Positions 33,268-40,644 of a stretch of 47,579 nucleotides of DNA are shown piece by piece. Position 1 is the first letter of the stretch. Every line of letters starts with the position of its first letter. The notes beneath the pieces were generated by a model. The model saw nothing but the letters and a program-made list of their open reading frames with translations. It was not told the DNA's origin and did no database searches. Source of the DNA: Candidatus Aminicenantes bacterium (lineage in GTDB: Bacteria > Acidobacteriota > Aminicenantia > UBA2199); the NCBI GenBank assembly GCA_026393795.1, contig JAPKZL010000229.1:1-47579 (forward strand). Direction: 5' to 3'. The translations under genes and the position numbers were made by a program.

Positions 33268-34540
33268 GAACGGCCGCCTCGTCGACCCGGCCGGCGCCAT
33301 CGACCGCGACATGGATATCCTGATCGAGAACGGCAGGTTCAAGGAGATCGCCAAATCCATAAAAAAATCGAGCGGCTGCCCGACGATCGACGCCACCGGG
33401 CTGATCGTGGCGCCGGGATTTGTCGACATGCACACCCACCTGCGCGAACCGGGGCAGGAGAACAAGGAATCGATCGAAAGCGGCTCAGCTGCGGCCGCCC
33501 GCGGCGGTTTTACGTCCATCGCCTGCATGGCCAATACCGAGCCCGTCAACGACAACCGCTCGGTCACCGAATTTATCATCGCCCGCGCCAAACGGGTCGG
33601 CCTGGTCAACATTTTCCCCATCGCCGCCGTCTCCAGGGGGCAGCTGGGCGAGAACCTGGTGGAGATGGCCGACCTGGTCGAGGGCGGCGCCGTGGCTTTT
33701 TCCGATGACGGCCATTGCGTGATGAAAGCCGACCTGATCCGCAAGGCCCTAGAATACGCCAATATGCTCGACGTGCCCATCATCGAGCACCCGGAAGACC
33801 ATTCAATCTCGGCCGAGGGCCAAGTCAACGAGGGCTTCATTTCCTACAAGTACGGGCTGCGCGGCATCCTGAAAGCCGCCGAAGAGGTGATCGTGGCCCG
33901 CGACTTGATCCTGCAGGAGCGCATCCGTTCGCGGCTGCACCTGACCCACATTTCCACCGCCGGCTCGGTGGAGCTGATCCGCAACGCCCACCGGATGAAA
34001 ACCCCGGTCAGCGCCGACGCCACGCCGCACCACCTGCTGCTCAACGAGGAGCTGGTCCAGACCTACAACACCGTCTACAAGGTGAAGCCGCCGCTGCGCA
34101 GCGAAAACGACCGCCTGGAGCTGATCCGCGGCCTCCAGGACGGCACCATCGACTGCATCGCCTCGGACCATGCCCCGCACACCCGCGACGACAAGGACAA
34201 GGAGTTCGAGTTCGCCCCGTTCGGGGTCATCGGCCTGGAAAGCACGTTCGCGGTCATCCACGACCGCCTGGTGCGCAGCAGGCAACTGACCGTCACGCGC
34301 ATGGTCGAACTGCTCGCCACCAACCCGGCCCGCGTGCTCGGGCTCAAGGACCGCGGCCGCGTCAAGGCGGGCTTGCCGGCCGATCTGACCATCCTCAACC
34401 TGAAAAAACGCTTCAAGATCGAGGAGAAGGATTTCCGCTCCAAGGCCAACAACTGCCCGTTCCTGGGCTGGGAAGGGCTGGGGACGGTGGAACATACGAT
34501 CGTGTCCGGCAACATCGTCTACAGCCGCAAGGACCGCTGA
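33251..34540 (+). CDS. pyrC: Dihydroorotase
   Basis: A 429-residue class I dihydroorotase (amidohydrolase fold) that cyclises carbamoyl aspartate. Zinc ligands His61 and His63 are in GFVDMHTHLREPG; HLTHISTAGSVELI, KVKPPLRSENDR and the later metal Asp in SDHAPHTRDDK near 305 are present. ATG 33251 lies inside the 3' end of pyrB with GGAG seven or so bases upstream. In many bacteria this type associates with aspartate carbamoyltransferase. It is the last gene of the operon; an inverted-repeat element follows directly. Confidence 0.95.
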   Translation: MKLLIKNGRLVDPAGAIDRDMDILIENGRFKEIAKSIKKSSGCPTIDATGLIVAPGFVDMHTHLREPGQENKESIESGSAAAARGGFTSIACMANTEPVNDNRSVTEFIIARAKRVGLVNIFPIAAVSRGQLGENLVEMADLVEGGAVAFSDDGHCVMKADLIRKALEYANMLDVPIIEHPEDHSISAEGQVNEGFISYKYGLRGILKAAEEVIVARDLILQERIRSRLHLTHISTAGSVELIRNAHRMKTPVSADATPHHLLLNEELVQTYNTVYKVKPPLRSENDRLELIRGLQDGTIDCIASDHAPHTRDDKDKEFEFAPFGVIGLESTFAVIHDRLVRSRQLTVTRMVELLATNPARVLGLKDRGRVKAGLPADLTILNLKKRFKIEEKDFRSKANNCPFLGWEGLGTVEHTIVSGNIVYSRKDR

Positions 34541-34543
34541 CCT

Positions 34544-34716
34544 CGGTATACGGTATACGGCTGACGGCGTAAGGGAAGAAAAGAAATCCCTGAAATTGTA
34601 ACTACAAGAGAACTCGGTGTAAGTTAAAAGGTTTACGATTTACGTTAAATGCATTTTGCCGAAATATTTCGGGAAAATGCTGTTACCGTACACCGTCAAC
34701 CGTGTACCGTAAACCG
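34544..34716. repeat. 173-bp inverted-repeat element with 31-bp imperfect ends
   Basis: The left arm 34544-34574 (built on CGGTATACGGTATACGG) and right arm 34686-34716 (reverse complement built on CGGTTTACGGTACACGG) agree at 26 of 31 positions. Between them lies a second hairpin at 34651-34680 (GCATTTTGCCGAAAT pairing with ATTTCGGGAAAATGC, one mismatch). A T-run at 34720-34726 follows the right arm, so the element may also end pyr transcripts. It fills the gap between pyrC and the convergent FmdB-type gene. Confidence 0.75.
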
Positions 34717-34731
34717 AATACTTTTTTTAGG

Positions 34732-34965
34732 TTAATGGCAGGTGCTGCAGGAGTGGCTCGAACAGCTGCCGCAGGAATGGGACGATTTAGAAGAGCCGGC
34801 GCGCTCTGCCTTGCCCCCGGATGATATGGCGCAGCAGGAGACCAGTTTCTTCACTCGGGCGCTGCCGCATTTTTCGCATTTGACCGCAGCGGCGGCCGAG
34901 AGCGAGCGCAGGAATTTTTCGAAAACCCGGCCGCACTTCTGGCATTTATAGTCATAGATAGGCAT
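34732..34965 (-). CDS. FmdB-family putative regulatory zinc ribbon
   Basis: A 77-residue protein beginning MPIYDYKCQKCG. Cys8/Cys11 and Cys30/Cys33 form the FmdB zinc ribbon. The C-terminus is Cys/His/Ser-rich (SSHSCGSCSSHSCSTCH), possibly a second metal site, as in many FmdB proteins. ATG 34965 follows GAGGTG; a GTG three codons upstream is less likely given the strongly conserved family start. The function of the family is uncertain; a regulatory role is assigned by name only. Confidence 0.85.
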   Translation of the reverse strand: MPIYDYKCQKCGRVFEKFLRSLSAAAAVKCEKCGSARVKKLVSCCAISSGGKAERAGSSKSSHSCGSCSSHSCSTCH

Positions 34966-35036
34966 TTCTTTCACCTCGAGACATTATTTTAACGCAAATT
35001 TGGCTATCGTTCAACAGGGAATGGGATCAGAATCAA

Positions 35037-35201
35037 ATGTAGGGGTTCAATATAGTCACAATATGGTTTCAGCAAGCTTAGTAATCTGCTGAAACCATAT
35101 AGTGTGACTATACTAACACTAGATGTTTTTGGCGACTTTCTGAATGGCCAAAAACATAGTGTTAGTACGAGATCAATTGAGATCATATTGAACCCCTACA
35201 T
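35037..35201. repeat. 165-bp cloverleaf-like element: perfect 17-bp terminal repeats enclosing two related hairpins
   Basis: Ends 35037-35053 and 35185-35201 are perfect 17-base inverted repeats (ATGTAGGGGTTCAATAT). Inside, hairpin 1 pairs 35052-35074 with 35087-35111 (23 against 25 bases, a two-base bulge). Hairpin 2 pairs 35112-35133 with 35147-35166 (again a two-base bulge). The hairpins look like diverged copies: CACTATATGGTTTCAGC against CACTAGATGTTTTTGGC, 13 of 17 identical. TCAAATG occurs just outside both ends (35033-35039 and 35213-35219), possibly a target duplication. It has no coding capacity. It looks like a non-autonomous mobile element or a structured RNA, between the FmdB-type gene and the lipoprotein gene. 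Confidence 0.85.
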
Positions 35202-35221
35202 CCTGATTGAATTCAAATGAT

Positions 35222-35722
35222 CTACTGTTTTACCGCGCCATCAAGCAATTTGACGATCTTGCTGGAGAGCATGTCGACCACGGCCGGTTCGCCCTTCTCG
35301 AGATTGTAGTAGATGTAGGCCGAACTCAGGACGGTGTCCTTGTTGAAGACATGTTTGGGGCGATTGTCGCTCAGGTAACCGTTGGCCTGGCGGAAAATGA
35401 AGATATCCTGGTCCCTGAGGGCCAGAAATCTCGCGTTCAGGGCGGCCATTTTCACTCCGTAATCGGCATAGAGCTTTTCCAGTTGCGACATCAGCACAGC
35501 GGCCTCCGGCTTGTCCTTGGCCAGCGCGGCGGCTTCGGCGGCACATTGGTCGAACGCGGCCAAGATCTCGTCCACGATCACCTTTCCGGCATCGGCCGGG
35601 ACTGCGGCCTTCTTCTCGGCCGAGGCCACCGGCGCCTGGGGCGTTTCCGATTTTTTACCGCAGGCTATGACCAAAGCCAAGACGACGCACAAAAGAACCA
35701 GCCGCAACATTTTTTTATTCAT
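35222..35722 (-). CDS. Predicted lipoprotein of unknown function
   Basis: A 166-residue protein with a type II signal: a hydrophobic core then LVIAC, lipidated Cys21, followed by a Lys/Ser/Pro/Ala linker (22-45). The mature domain (46-166) is mostly helical and charged (VIVDEILAAFDQCAAEAAALAKDKPEA), with no family recognised. ATG 35722 overlaps the mnmA stop (ATGA), with the AGGAGG inside mnmA, so it is translationally coupled to mnmA. Serine and glycine follow the lipidated cysteine region only loosely, so its final membrane is uncertain. Confidence 0.75.
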   Translation of the reverse strand: MNKKMLRLVLLCVVLALVIACGKKSETPQAPVASAEKKAAVPADAGKVIVDEILAAFDQCAAEAAALAKDKPEAAVLMSQLEKLYADYGVKMAALNARFLALRDQDIFIFRQANGYLSDNRPKHVFNKDTVLSSAYIYYNLEKGEPAVVDMLSSKIVKLLDGAVKQ

Positions 35723-36798
35723 CGGCATCCTCCTTGATGATCACTGGTTGGGTCGGGACTGATCTCGCCGGCACCGACGATGACGTCGTTGTCGTAGAAC
35801 ACGGCGAACTGGCCCGGGGTCACCGCCCTGACCGGTTCCTTGAAAACGGCGCGGATGAGCGCCGGCGACACTTCACTTATCTCCGCCTCATGGCCGTGAA
35901 GCTGGTAGCGGACCTTCACCGACAATTTTTCGCCAACAATGAGCGGCCGCCAGAAGACCGGCTTGGCCGCGGTCACGGATCCAGAAAGCAAATCTCTTTC
36001 GTCCCCAAGGATGACGGTTTTAGCGGCTATGTCGCGGCCGACCACATACAGCCTGCGGTCCGAAGCATGGCCGGTGCCGCGGCGCTGGCCGACAGTGAAA
36101 TGGATGGCTCCCTTATGGTGGCCAATCGTGTTTCCTTGCGTGTCCAAAATATCGCCGTCTATGAAATTCCCCGGGAGATGGCGGGAGAGATAGGCGCTTA
36201 AGGTTTCCCCCTGCAGAAAGCAAACATCCTGGCTTTCCTCGGGATTGGCCAGCGGCAGCCCGGCCACTTTCGCCCTCACCTGCTGGATGGTCAAGGAAGC
36301 GATGGGAAAAAGGACTCTGTACAGTATGGCCGGCTCTATCATGGCCAGGAAATAGATCTGCGACTTGCAGCGGTCGATGGGTTCTTTCAGAAACCATTGT
36401 TTTTTAAGGAAAACCTTGTCGGCGTAATGGCCGCTGGCAAAAAGGCTGCCGCGGGAATTTTTTTCCGCCTCGGCCAGCAGCAAACCGAACTTGACCTGAC
36501 GGTTGCAGACCACGCACGGGTTCGGGGTCTGGCCGCTCCGGTAGGACTCTAAAAAATACGTTAAAACCTTTTCCCGGAAGGCGTGGCGCAGATCGCTCAC
36601 ATGCCAGGGGACGGCTACAGCCCGGGCCAGGTTCTCAATTTTGGCCAGTTTTTCATCCTCGTTGGCCAATCCGAGGCGCATGGTCAGGGCCCGAACTTCA
36701 TAGCCCTGCTCCCTGAGCAGGAGCACGGCGGCGGTGGAGTCCTTGCCGCCGCTGAAAGCGACGGTCACGGCCCCAAGGTTGCCGCTCCCTACCGGCAC
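35719..36798 (-). CDS. mnmA: tRNA-specific 2-thiouridylase
   Basis: A 359-residue ATP pyrophosphatase that puts sulfur on U34 of tRNA-Lys, -Glu and -Gln. The PP-loop SGGKDS is at 16-21, the first catalytic Cys95 in NPCVVCNRQVKFG, and the second Cys193 in EESQDVCF. HYA, VGQRRG and the C-terminal barrel are typical. GTG 36798 is the start: GAGGAG lies eight bases upstream, inside the dus gene. The PP-loop has Lys where most MnmA proteins have Val (SGGVDS), as seen in other thiolases. It overlaps dus upstream and the lipoprotein gene downstream. Confidence 0.92.
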   Translation of the reverse strand: MPVGSGNLGAVTVAFSGGKDSTAAVLLLREQGYEVRALTMRLGLANEDEKLAKIENLARAVAVPWHVSDLRHAFREKVLTYFLESYRSGQTPNPCVVCNRQVKFGLLLAEAEKNSRGSLFASGHYADKVFLKKQWFLKEPIDRCKSQIYFLAMIEPAILYRVLFPIASLTIQQVRAKVAGLPLANPEESQDVCFLQGETLSAYLSRHLPGNFIDGDILDTQGNTIGHHKGAIHFTVGQRRGTGHASDRRLYVVGRDIAAKTVILGDERDLLSGSVTAAKPVFWRPLIVGEKLSVKVRYQLHGHEAEISEVSPALIRAVFKEPVRAVTPGQFAVFYDNDVIVGAGEISPDPTSDHQGGCR

Positions 36799-37724
36799 GG
36801 GAAGGTCTCCTCGAGAAAGGAACGGGCTTCCTTGAAATCCTGGCTGAGGAAAATGCGCCGTTTCCAGGAGCGTGCGCCGGGGCGGCTGAGCAGCAGGAAG
36901 CGGGTGAAGGCCTTGAGCTTGCCCAGGCGCTTTCTCTCCGGGTAATGCTCCTCGATCAGATCCCCCAGGCGCCGGACATACCCTCCCAAGTCCTCTTCTT
37001 CGGTCGTTTGCCCGGCGATCTCGCGGAACAGGTAGGGATTGGCCAGGGCCCCGCGGCCGATCAGCACTCCGTCGACGATTTGCAATTTTTCCAAGGCGAA
37101 GGCGACGGTCATGATGTCGCCGTTGCCCAGCAGCGGGATGCGCAGGTTCTCCTTGACGGCCGCGGCCAGGTCCCAGTGGGCGCTGCCGGTATAGCCTTCG
37201 CTCTTCAAACGGAAATGGACGGAAACAGCGTCGGCGCCCTGTTCCTCGATGATGCGGGTCGTCTCCATGACGTTCACTTGGTTGAACCCGAGGCGGACCT
37301 TGACCGTCAGCGGCAAATGGGTGCTGCGGCGGACGGCGGCCACCACCGTTGCCAGGCGCGGCAGGTCGAGCAGCAGGCCGGCGCCGGCGCCCGAGCGCAC
37401 CACCTTGGGAACCGGGCAGCCCATGTTCACGTCGATGCCGGCAAAAGCCGTCTCGGCCGAAACGATGGCCGCGGCTTCGGCCAGGGGTTCGGGAGCGGCA
37501 CCGAAAAGCTGGATGAACTGCGGGGCGCGGGTTTCCAGGCCGGCGATCATTTCCAGGGTGCGGCGGTTGCGGCGCCGCAGCCCCTCGGCGGCGATCATCT
37601 CCGAGACCATCAGGCCGCAGCCGCCCATTTCGTCCATGAGCCGGCGCAGAACCTGGTCGGTCAGCCCGGCCATGGGGGCCAGGACCGTGGGTTGTTCCAG
37701 GGATAAAGTGCCGATCTTCAACAT
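36789..37724 (-). CDS. tRNA-dihydrouridine synthase
   Basis: A 311-residue FMN enzyme that reduces uridines in the tRNA D-loop. The N-terminal TIM barrel has LAPMAGLTD, and the catalytic Cys103 is in NMGCPVPKVVRSGAGAGLL. SVHFR and IPLLGNGDI stand where flavin and RNA ligands are expected, and the helical C-terminal domain is present. The HxR of SVHFRLKSEGYTG replaces the common VHGRT. It is the DusB-like branch by length, though exact specificity cannot be told. The start at 37724 is fixed by family length. First gene of a three-gene operon (dus, mnmA, lipoprotein). Confidence 0.9.
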   Translation of the reverse strand: MLKIGTLSLEQPTVLAPMAGLTDQVLRRLMDEMGGCGLMVSEMIAAEGLRRRNRRTLEMIAGLETRAPQFIQLFGAAPEPLAEAAAIVSAETAFAGIDVNMGCPVPKVVRSGAGAGLLLDLPRLATVVAAVRRSTHLPLTVKVRLGFNQVNVMETTRIIEEQGADAVSVHFRLKSEGYTGSAHWDLAAAVKENLRIPLLGNGDIMTVAFALEKLQIVDGVLIGRGALANPYLFREIAGQTTEEEDLGGYVRRLGDLIEEHYPERKRLGKLKAFTRFLLLSRPGARSWKRRIFLSQDFKEARSFLEETFPCR

Positions 37725-38126
37725 AGAACGATTATACCATGGCTTTCCTTCGTGACGCGTGACAACACAAATCATCCACCAGTCCTGGTGGATTTGATTT
37801 GTTTGTCCCCAAAGGGGACGCGAAATGCGTAACATGTAAAGAAGAAGAAAGAAGCTTAATAAGATTAAATTTCCCAATCACAAATCCTAAATTCCAAATA
37901 AATTCCAAGTTCCAAATTCCAATGTCCTAAACGAAGACATTAAAGATTTCTTCCTGTAGGGAACGCAGATCTGCGTTCCCTACCACAAGCAGATCTCTTG
38001 CAATATATTTAATTTCCATCTTCGTTTTGGTCATTTGGTCATTGGAATTTGGTGCTTGTTTGTGATTTGGTGCTTGGGATTTTGAATTTTACTTCTTACT
38101 AGTCACTCGTTACTTGTCACTTATCA
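37725..38126. repeat. Gene-free 402-bp region filled with inverted repeats
   Basis: No gene is seen. The content, left to right: CGTGACGCGTGAC near 37751; a hairpin at 37768-37801 (stem CAAATC..CCACCAG with a two-base bulge); a small stem GTCCCC/GGGGAC at 37805-37819; and a long imperfect inverted repeat with arms about 37871-37937 and 38019-38079 (shared words CCAAATTCCAATG and AAACGAAGA). In its loop is the 28-base palindrome at 37956-37983. Short TCACT/TTACT repeats end the region near 38097-38126. It separates two minus-strand genes and probably holds several decayed mobile palindromes. Confidence 0.7.
37956..37983. repeat. 28-bp perfect palindrome, same tips as the copy in the restriction gene
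   Basis: GTAGGGA, a 14-base palindromic core (ACGCAGATCTGCGT) and TCCCTAC. The seven-base tips are identical to those at 26658-26685, while the core differs completely but is again self-complementary. It sits in the loop of a larger inverted repeat. Confidence 0.9.
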
Positions 38127-39065
38127 CTATTTGATCAACGCATTAAAATACTTGTTCAAAACCTCTAATTCTGGATCGGCCAAAACCTGCAAATGGCCCC
38201 GAATGTGGCGCAAGGTGCGGGGAATGTAGCGCGCGTAGGCGGGGTGCCGGCGCTCGTGGATCTGATAGGCGAAGGTGCCAAGGGCTTTGATGTTGCGCTG
38301 AAGGGCGGTCAGGCGCAGCTGGCGCAGTTCCCGGTCAATGCCGCTCGCGACCAGGTTGGGAAACAGCCTGGCCCGCGCCGCCCCCAAGTCCAGGTACGAA
38401 TCGAAGGCCAGTGAAACGAGGTCGTACCAGCGGGGAGCCAGGAGCGAATCCTGGCAATCGACCATAATGATCTCGTTCCCCCTGACCAGCAGGTTGCGCG
38501 AGTGGAAATCGCGGTGGGCGAAGACGCACTCGGGCGCGATGGCATCGACAAGTACCCCAAGGCCCTGGCGCAACCCGACTTCGCTACAGCCCCGGACCGG
38601 CCAATAGGAAAAGAAATGGGTGACAAAAAAATCCATTTCCCATTTTTGCCGGGCGCGGTCAAGGCAGATCTTGGCCAGTGCCGGCGGCACGGCGGCAAGC
38701 CTGCCCAGGATATCCCGGCACTGATCCAGAAGGCATTGGCGCTCGCTGCGGGCGCGCTCGCGCCATGCCTTCTGCAGCAGCAGGTCGCCGGCGTCTTCCT
38801 GGATCACCACCTGGTTGCCGAGAACCTCCTCGATAACGGGGACGCGCAGCCTGTGACTGCGGTAAATTTCATGGACGGCCAGGAACCGTTTTACTTCGGC
38901 CGGAGCCGGCTCGGGATAGACCATGGCCACCCGGGTGGTTTTGCCTTGGCTGATGCGGAAAAAACGCCGCTGCGAAGCCTCGGAGCGGATCGGCTGCAAT
39001 CGCGCCCCGGGCCGGCTGGCAAGAAATTTCAGCAGCGCTTCGGGAAGTTTCGTTTCATTGGGCAT
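38127..39065 (-). CDS. APH-family phosphotransferase (AmgK-like sugar kinase)
   Basis: A 312-residue kinase of the aminoglycoside phosphotransferase fold. The catalytic loop HRDFHSRN is at 184-191 (Asp186 as base), and the metal-binding Asp203 is in MVDCQDSLLAPRWYDLVSL. The N-lobe carries RRFFRI and VVIQEDAGD. The overall pattern resembles AmgK, which phosphorylates N-acetylmuramate or similar amino sugars in cell-wall recycling. The partner MurU nucleotidyltransferase is not adjacent, so the substrate is unproven. The start at 39065 gives the usual family length; longer in-frame starts add unrelated residues. Confidence 0.75.
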   Translation of the reverse strand: MPNETKLPEALLKFLASRPGARLQPIRSEASQRRFFRISQGKTTRVAMVYPEPAPAEVKRFLAVHEIYRSHRLRVPVIEEVLGNQVVIQEDAGDLLLQKAWRERARSERQCLLDQCRDILGRLAAVPPALAKICLDRARQKWEMDFFVTHFFSYWPVRGCSEVGLRQGLGVLVDAIAPECVFAHRDFHSRNLLVRGNEIIMVDCQDSLLAPRWYDLVSLAFDSYLDLGAARARLFPNLVASGIDRELRQLRLTALQRNIKALGTFAYQIHERRHPAYARYIPRTLRHIRGHLQVLADPELEVLNKYFNALIK

Positions 39066-39081
39066 TGGTTTTTCCGACTCA

Positions 39082-39110
39082 ATTATCGCACAAGCGGCCG
39101 GAAGCGGCAA
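39082..39110 (-). promoter_or_regulatory. Promoter of the phosphotransferase gene
   Basis: On the minus strand: TTGCCG (39110-39105), a 17-base spacer, GATAAT (39087-39082), 17 bases before the ATG at 39065. It is divergent from the sigma-factor promoter. Confidence 0.45.
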
Positions 39111-39140
39111 ATTGCCGGCGCGATTTTTATTGTAACCTTT

Positions 39141-39169
39141 TTGCCAAAAGCGAGTATTCCTTTTATAAT
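39141..39169 (+). promoter_or_regulatory. Housekeeping-type promoter of the ECF sigma operon
   Basis: TTGCCA at 39141-39146, a 17-base spacer and a perfect TATAAT at 39164-39169, 31 bases before the sigma-factor ATG. It looks like a primary sigma-factor promoter rather than an ECF autoregulatory one (no AAC/CGT pair seen). Confidence 0.65.
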
Positions 39170-39199
39170 GAACAAGCGACAAAAATGGGAGGAGCATCC

Positions 39200-39748
39200 A
39201 TGCCGGACGATGAACAGCTGATGGTCCAGGTCCGTGAGGGCCGGGTGGAAATGCTGGCCGTCCTGTTCGAACGGTACCACGTCCGTTTGTTCAATTTTTT
39301 CCTGCGCCTGACCGCCGACCGCCCGCTGAGCGAAGATCTGACGCAGGAGCTTTTTCTGCGCATCCTCAAGTACAGGCACACCTTTCGCGGCGAGAGCAAG
39401 TTCAGCACCTGGATGTACCAGATCGCCCGCAACCTGCACATCGACCAGCTCCGCAGCCGCCGCCCGGAAGTTCCCATCGATGACCTTTTCGAGGAGAAGC
39501 CCAGCCCGCAACCCGGCCCGGCCCAATATGCCGAAAGCCATCAGGAAGCCGATTTGCTGGCCCGGGCCCTGGAGCGGCTGCCGCTACGCAAGCGGGAAGT
39601 GCTGCTCCTCTCCCGCTTTCAAAACCTGAAATACCAGGAAGTCGCCCGCCTGCTCGAATGCAGCGTCGAAAACGTCAAGGCGCTGGTGCACCGCTCGCTC
39701 AAGGAGCTGCGCCGCCATTACCTGGAGCTGCAAGGAGAAACCCGATGA
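39200..39748 (+). CDS. ECF-type RNA polymerase sigma factor
   Basis: A 182-residue extracytoplasmic-function sigma factor. Region 2 spans about 25-90 (LFERYHVRLFNFFLRLT, LSEDLTQELFLRILKYR, STWMYQIARNLHIDQLR). Region 4 spans about 125-175, with the helix-turn-helix YQEVARLLECSVENVKALVHRSLKELR. GGGAGGAG precedes the ATG at 39200. The anti-sigma gene overlaps its stop by four bases (ATGA), the normal arrangement for stoichiometric co-synthesis. Confidence 0.94.
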   Translation: MPDDEQLMVQVREGRVEMLAVLFERYHVRLFNFFLRLTADRPLSEDLTQELFLRILKYRHTFRGESKFSTWMYQIARNLHIDQLRSRRPEVPIDDLFEEKPSPQPGPAQYAESHQEADLLARALERLPLRKREVLLLSRFQNLKYQEVARLLECSVENVKALVHRSLKELRRHYLELQGETR

Positions 39749-40545
39749 ATTGCCAGGAAGCCAAAGGAAAAATACCTGATTTACTGAATGACGGCCTAGC
39801 CGCCGACGAAGCGTCCCGGCTTAGGGAGCACCTGCATTCCTGCCCGGCCTGCCGCGATGAGTTCCAGGAGCTGAACGAGACCTGGACGCACCTGGGCATC
39901 CTGGCCGAGGAGCAGCCCGGCCCGGAACTGCGCCGCAATTTTTACCGCCAGCTGGAACTCGAGCGCCGGGAAAAGGCGGCGTCGCTTCGCCCGGCCTGGC
40001 AGCAGCAGTGGCGGCGCTTCCTGTCCGCCCCGATGCTGCGCCTGGCCGCCACGGTCCTGGTCGTTATCGCCATCTTTGCCGGCGGGTTTTTCTTGGGCAG
40101 CGGTCCAGGGGGCGGTTCCGGACAGATCCAGCAACTGAGCCGGGAAATGAACAACTTGCAACAGCAGTTCTCGCTCTCCCTGCTCCAGCAGCCTTCGGCA
40201 TCGGCCCGGCTGCAGGGGGTTTCCCTGACCTCGCGGCTGCAAAAGCCCGATCCGGCGTTGCTGAAAACGTTGCTCGCCATCCTGGACGACGATCCGAATG
40301 TCAGCGTGCGCCTTTCGGCCGTGGATGCCCTGTACCTGTTCGCCGACCGCGAGGAAGTGCGCGCCGCTATCACCGCCTCGCTCTCCCGGCAGACATCGCC
40401 ATTGGTGCAGATCGCCCTGATCGACCTGATGGTCTCATTGAAGGAAAAACGCGCCGCCGCGGCATTGAAAAAACTGGTCAATGACGGACAGATCCTCCCC
40501 GAAGTGCGGCAAAGGGCCCAGTCGGGGATCAGCCAGATCCTTTAG
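39745..40545 (+). CDS. Anti-sigma factor: zinc-binding ZAS domain, membrane helix, HEAT-like repeats
   Basis: A 266-residue membrane protein. The N-terminal zf-HC2/ZAS domain has Cys3, His29, Cys33 and Cys36 (HLHSCPAC) and should hold the sigma factor in the cytoplasm. A membrane helix lies at about 97-117. Outside the membrane come a Gln-rich linker (133-160) and two to three HEAT-like units from about 180 to the end (DPNVSVRLSAVDALYLFAD, SPLVQIALIDLMVSLKEKRA). HEAT repeats in place of a usual sensor suggest signal reception by protein binding. The pair probably controls the two DUF4097 genes that follow. Confidence 0.88.
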   Translation: MNCQEAKGKIPDLLNDGLAADEASRLREHLHSCPACRDEFQELNETWTHLGILAEEQPGPELRRNFYRQLELERREKAASLRPAWQQQWRRFLSAPMLRLAATVLVVIAIFAGGFFLGSGPGGGSGQIQQLSREMNNLQQQFSLSLLQQPSASARLQGVSLTSRLQKPDPALLKTLLAILDDDPNVSVRLSAVDALYLFADREEVRAAITASLSRQTSPLVQIALIDLMVSLKEKRAAAALKKLVNDGQILPEVRQRAQSGISQIL

Positions 40546-40644
40546 CCGCCGATGAAGCAAAGCAAATTTTTGCCCGCTCCGGCTGTCACCTTTTCCGCGC
40601 CGCAGGGTATTACCTCCCTAACGCCCCAGAGGCAAGGAGGTAAA

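Noticed and set aside
34651-34680. Hairpin as a stand-alone terminator
   Set aside because: The stem is good but no T-run follows it; treated as part of the larger inverted-repeat element.
35037-35201. tRNA, CRISPR array or ordinary terminator
   Set aside because: No tRNA invariant bases or CCA-type arm lengths, only two hairpin units without spacers, and no T-run after the stems.
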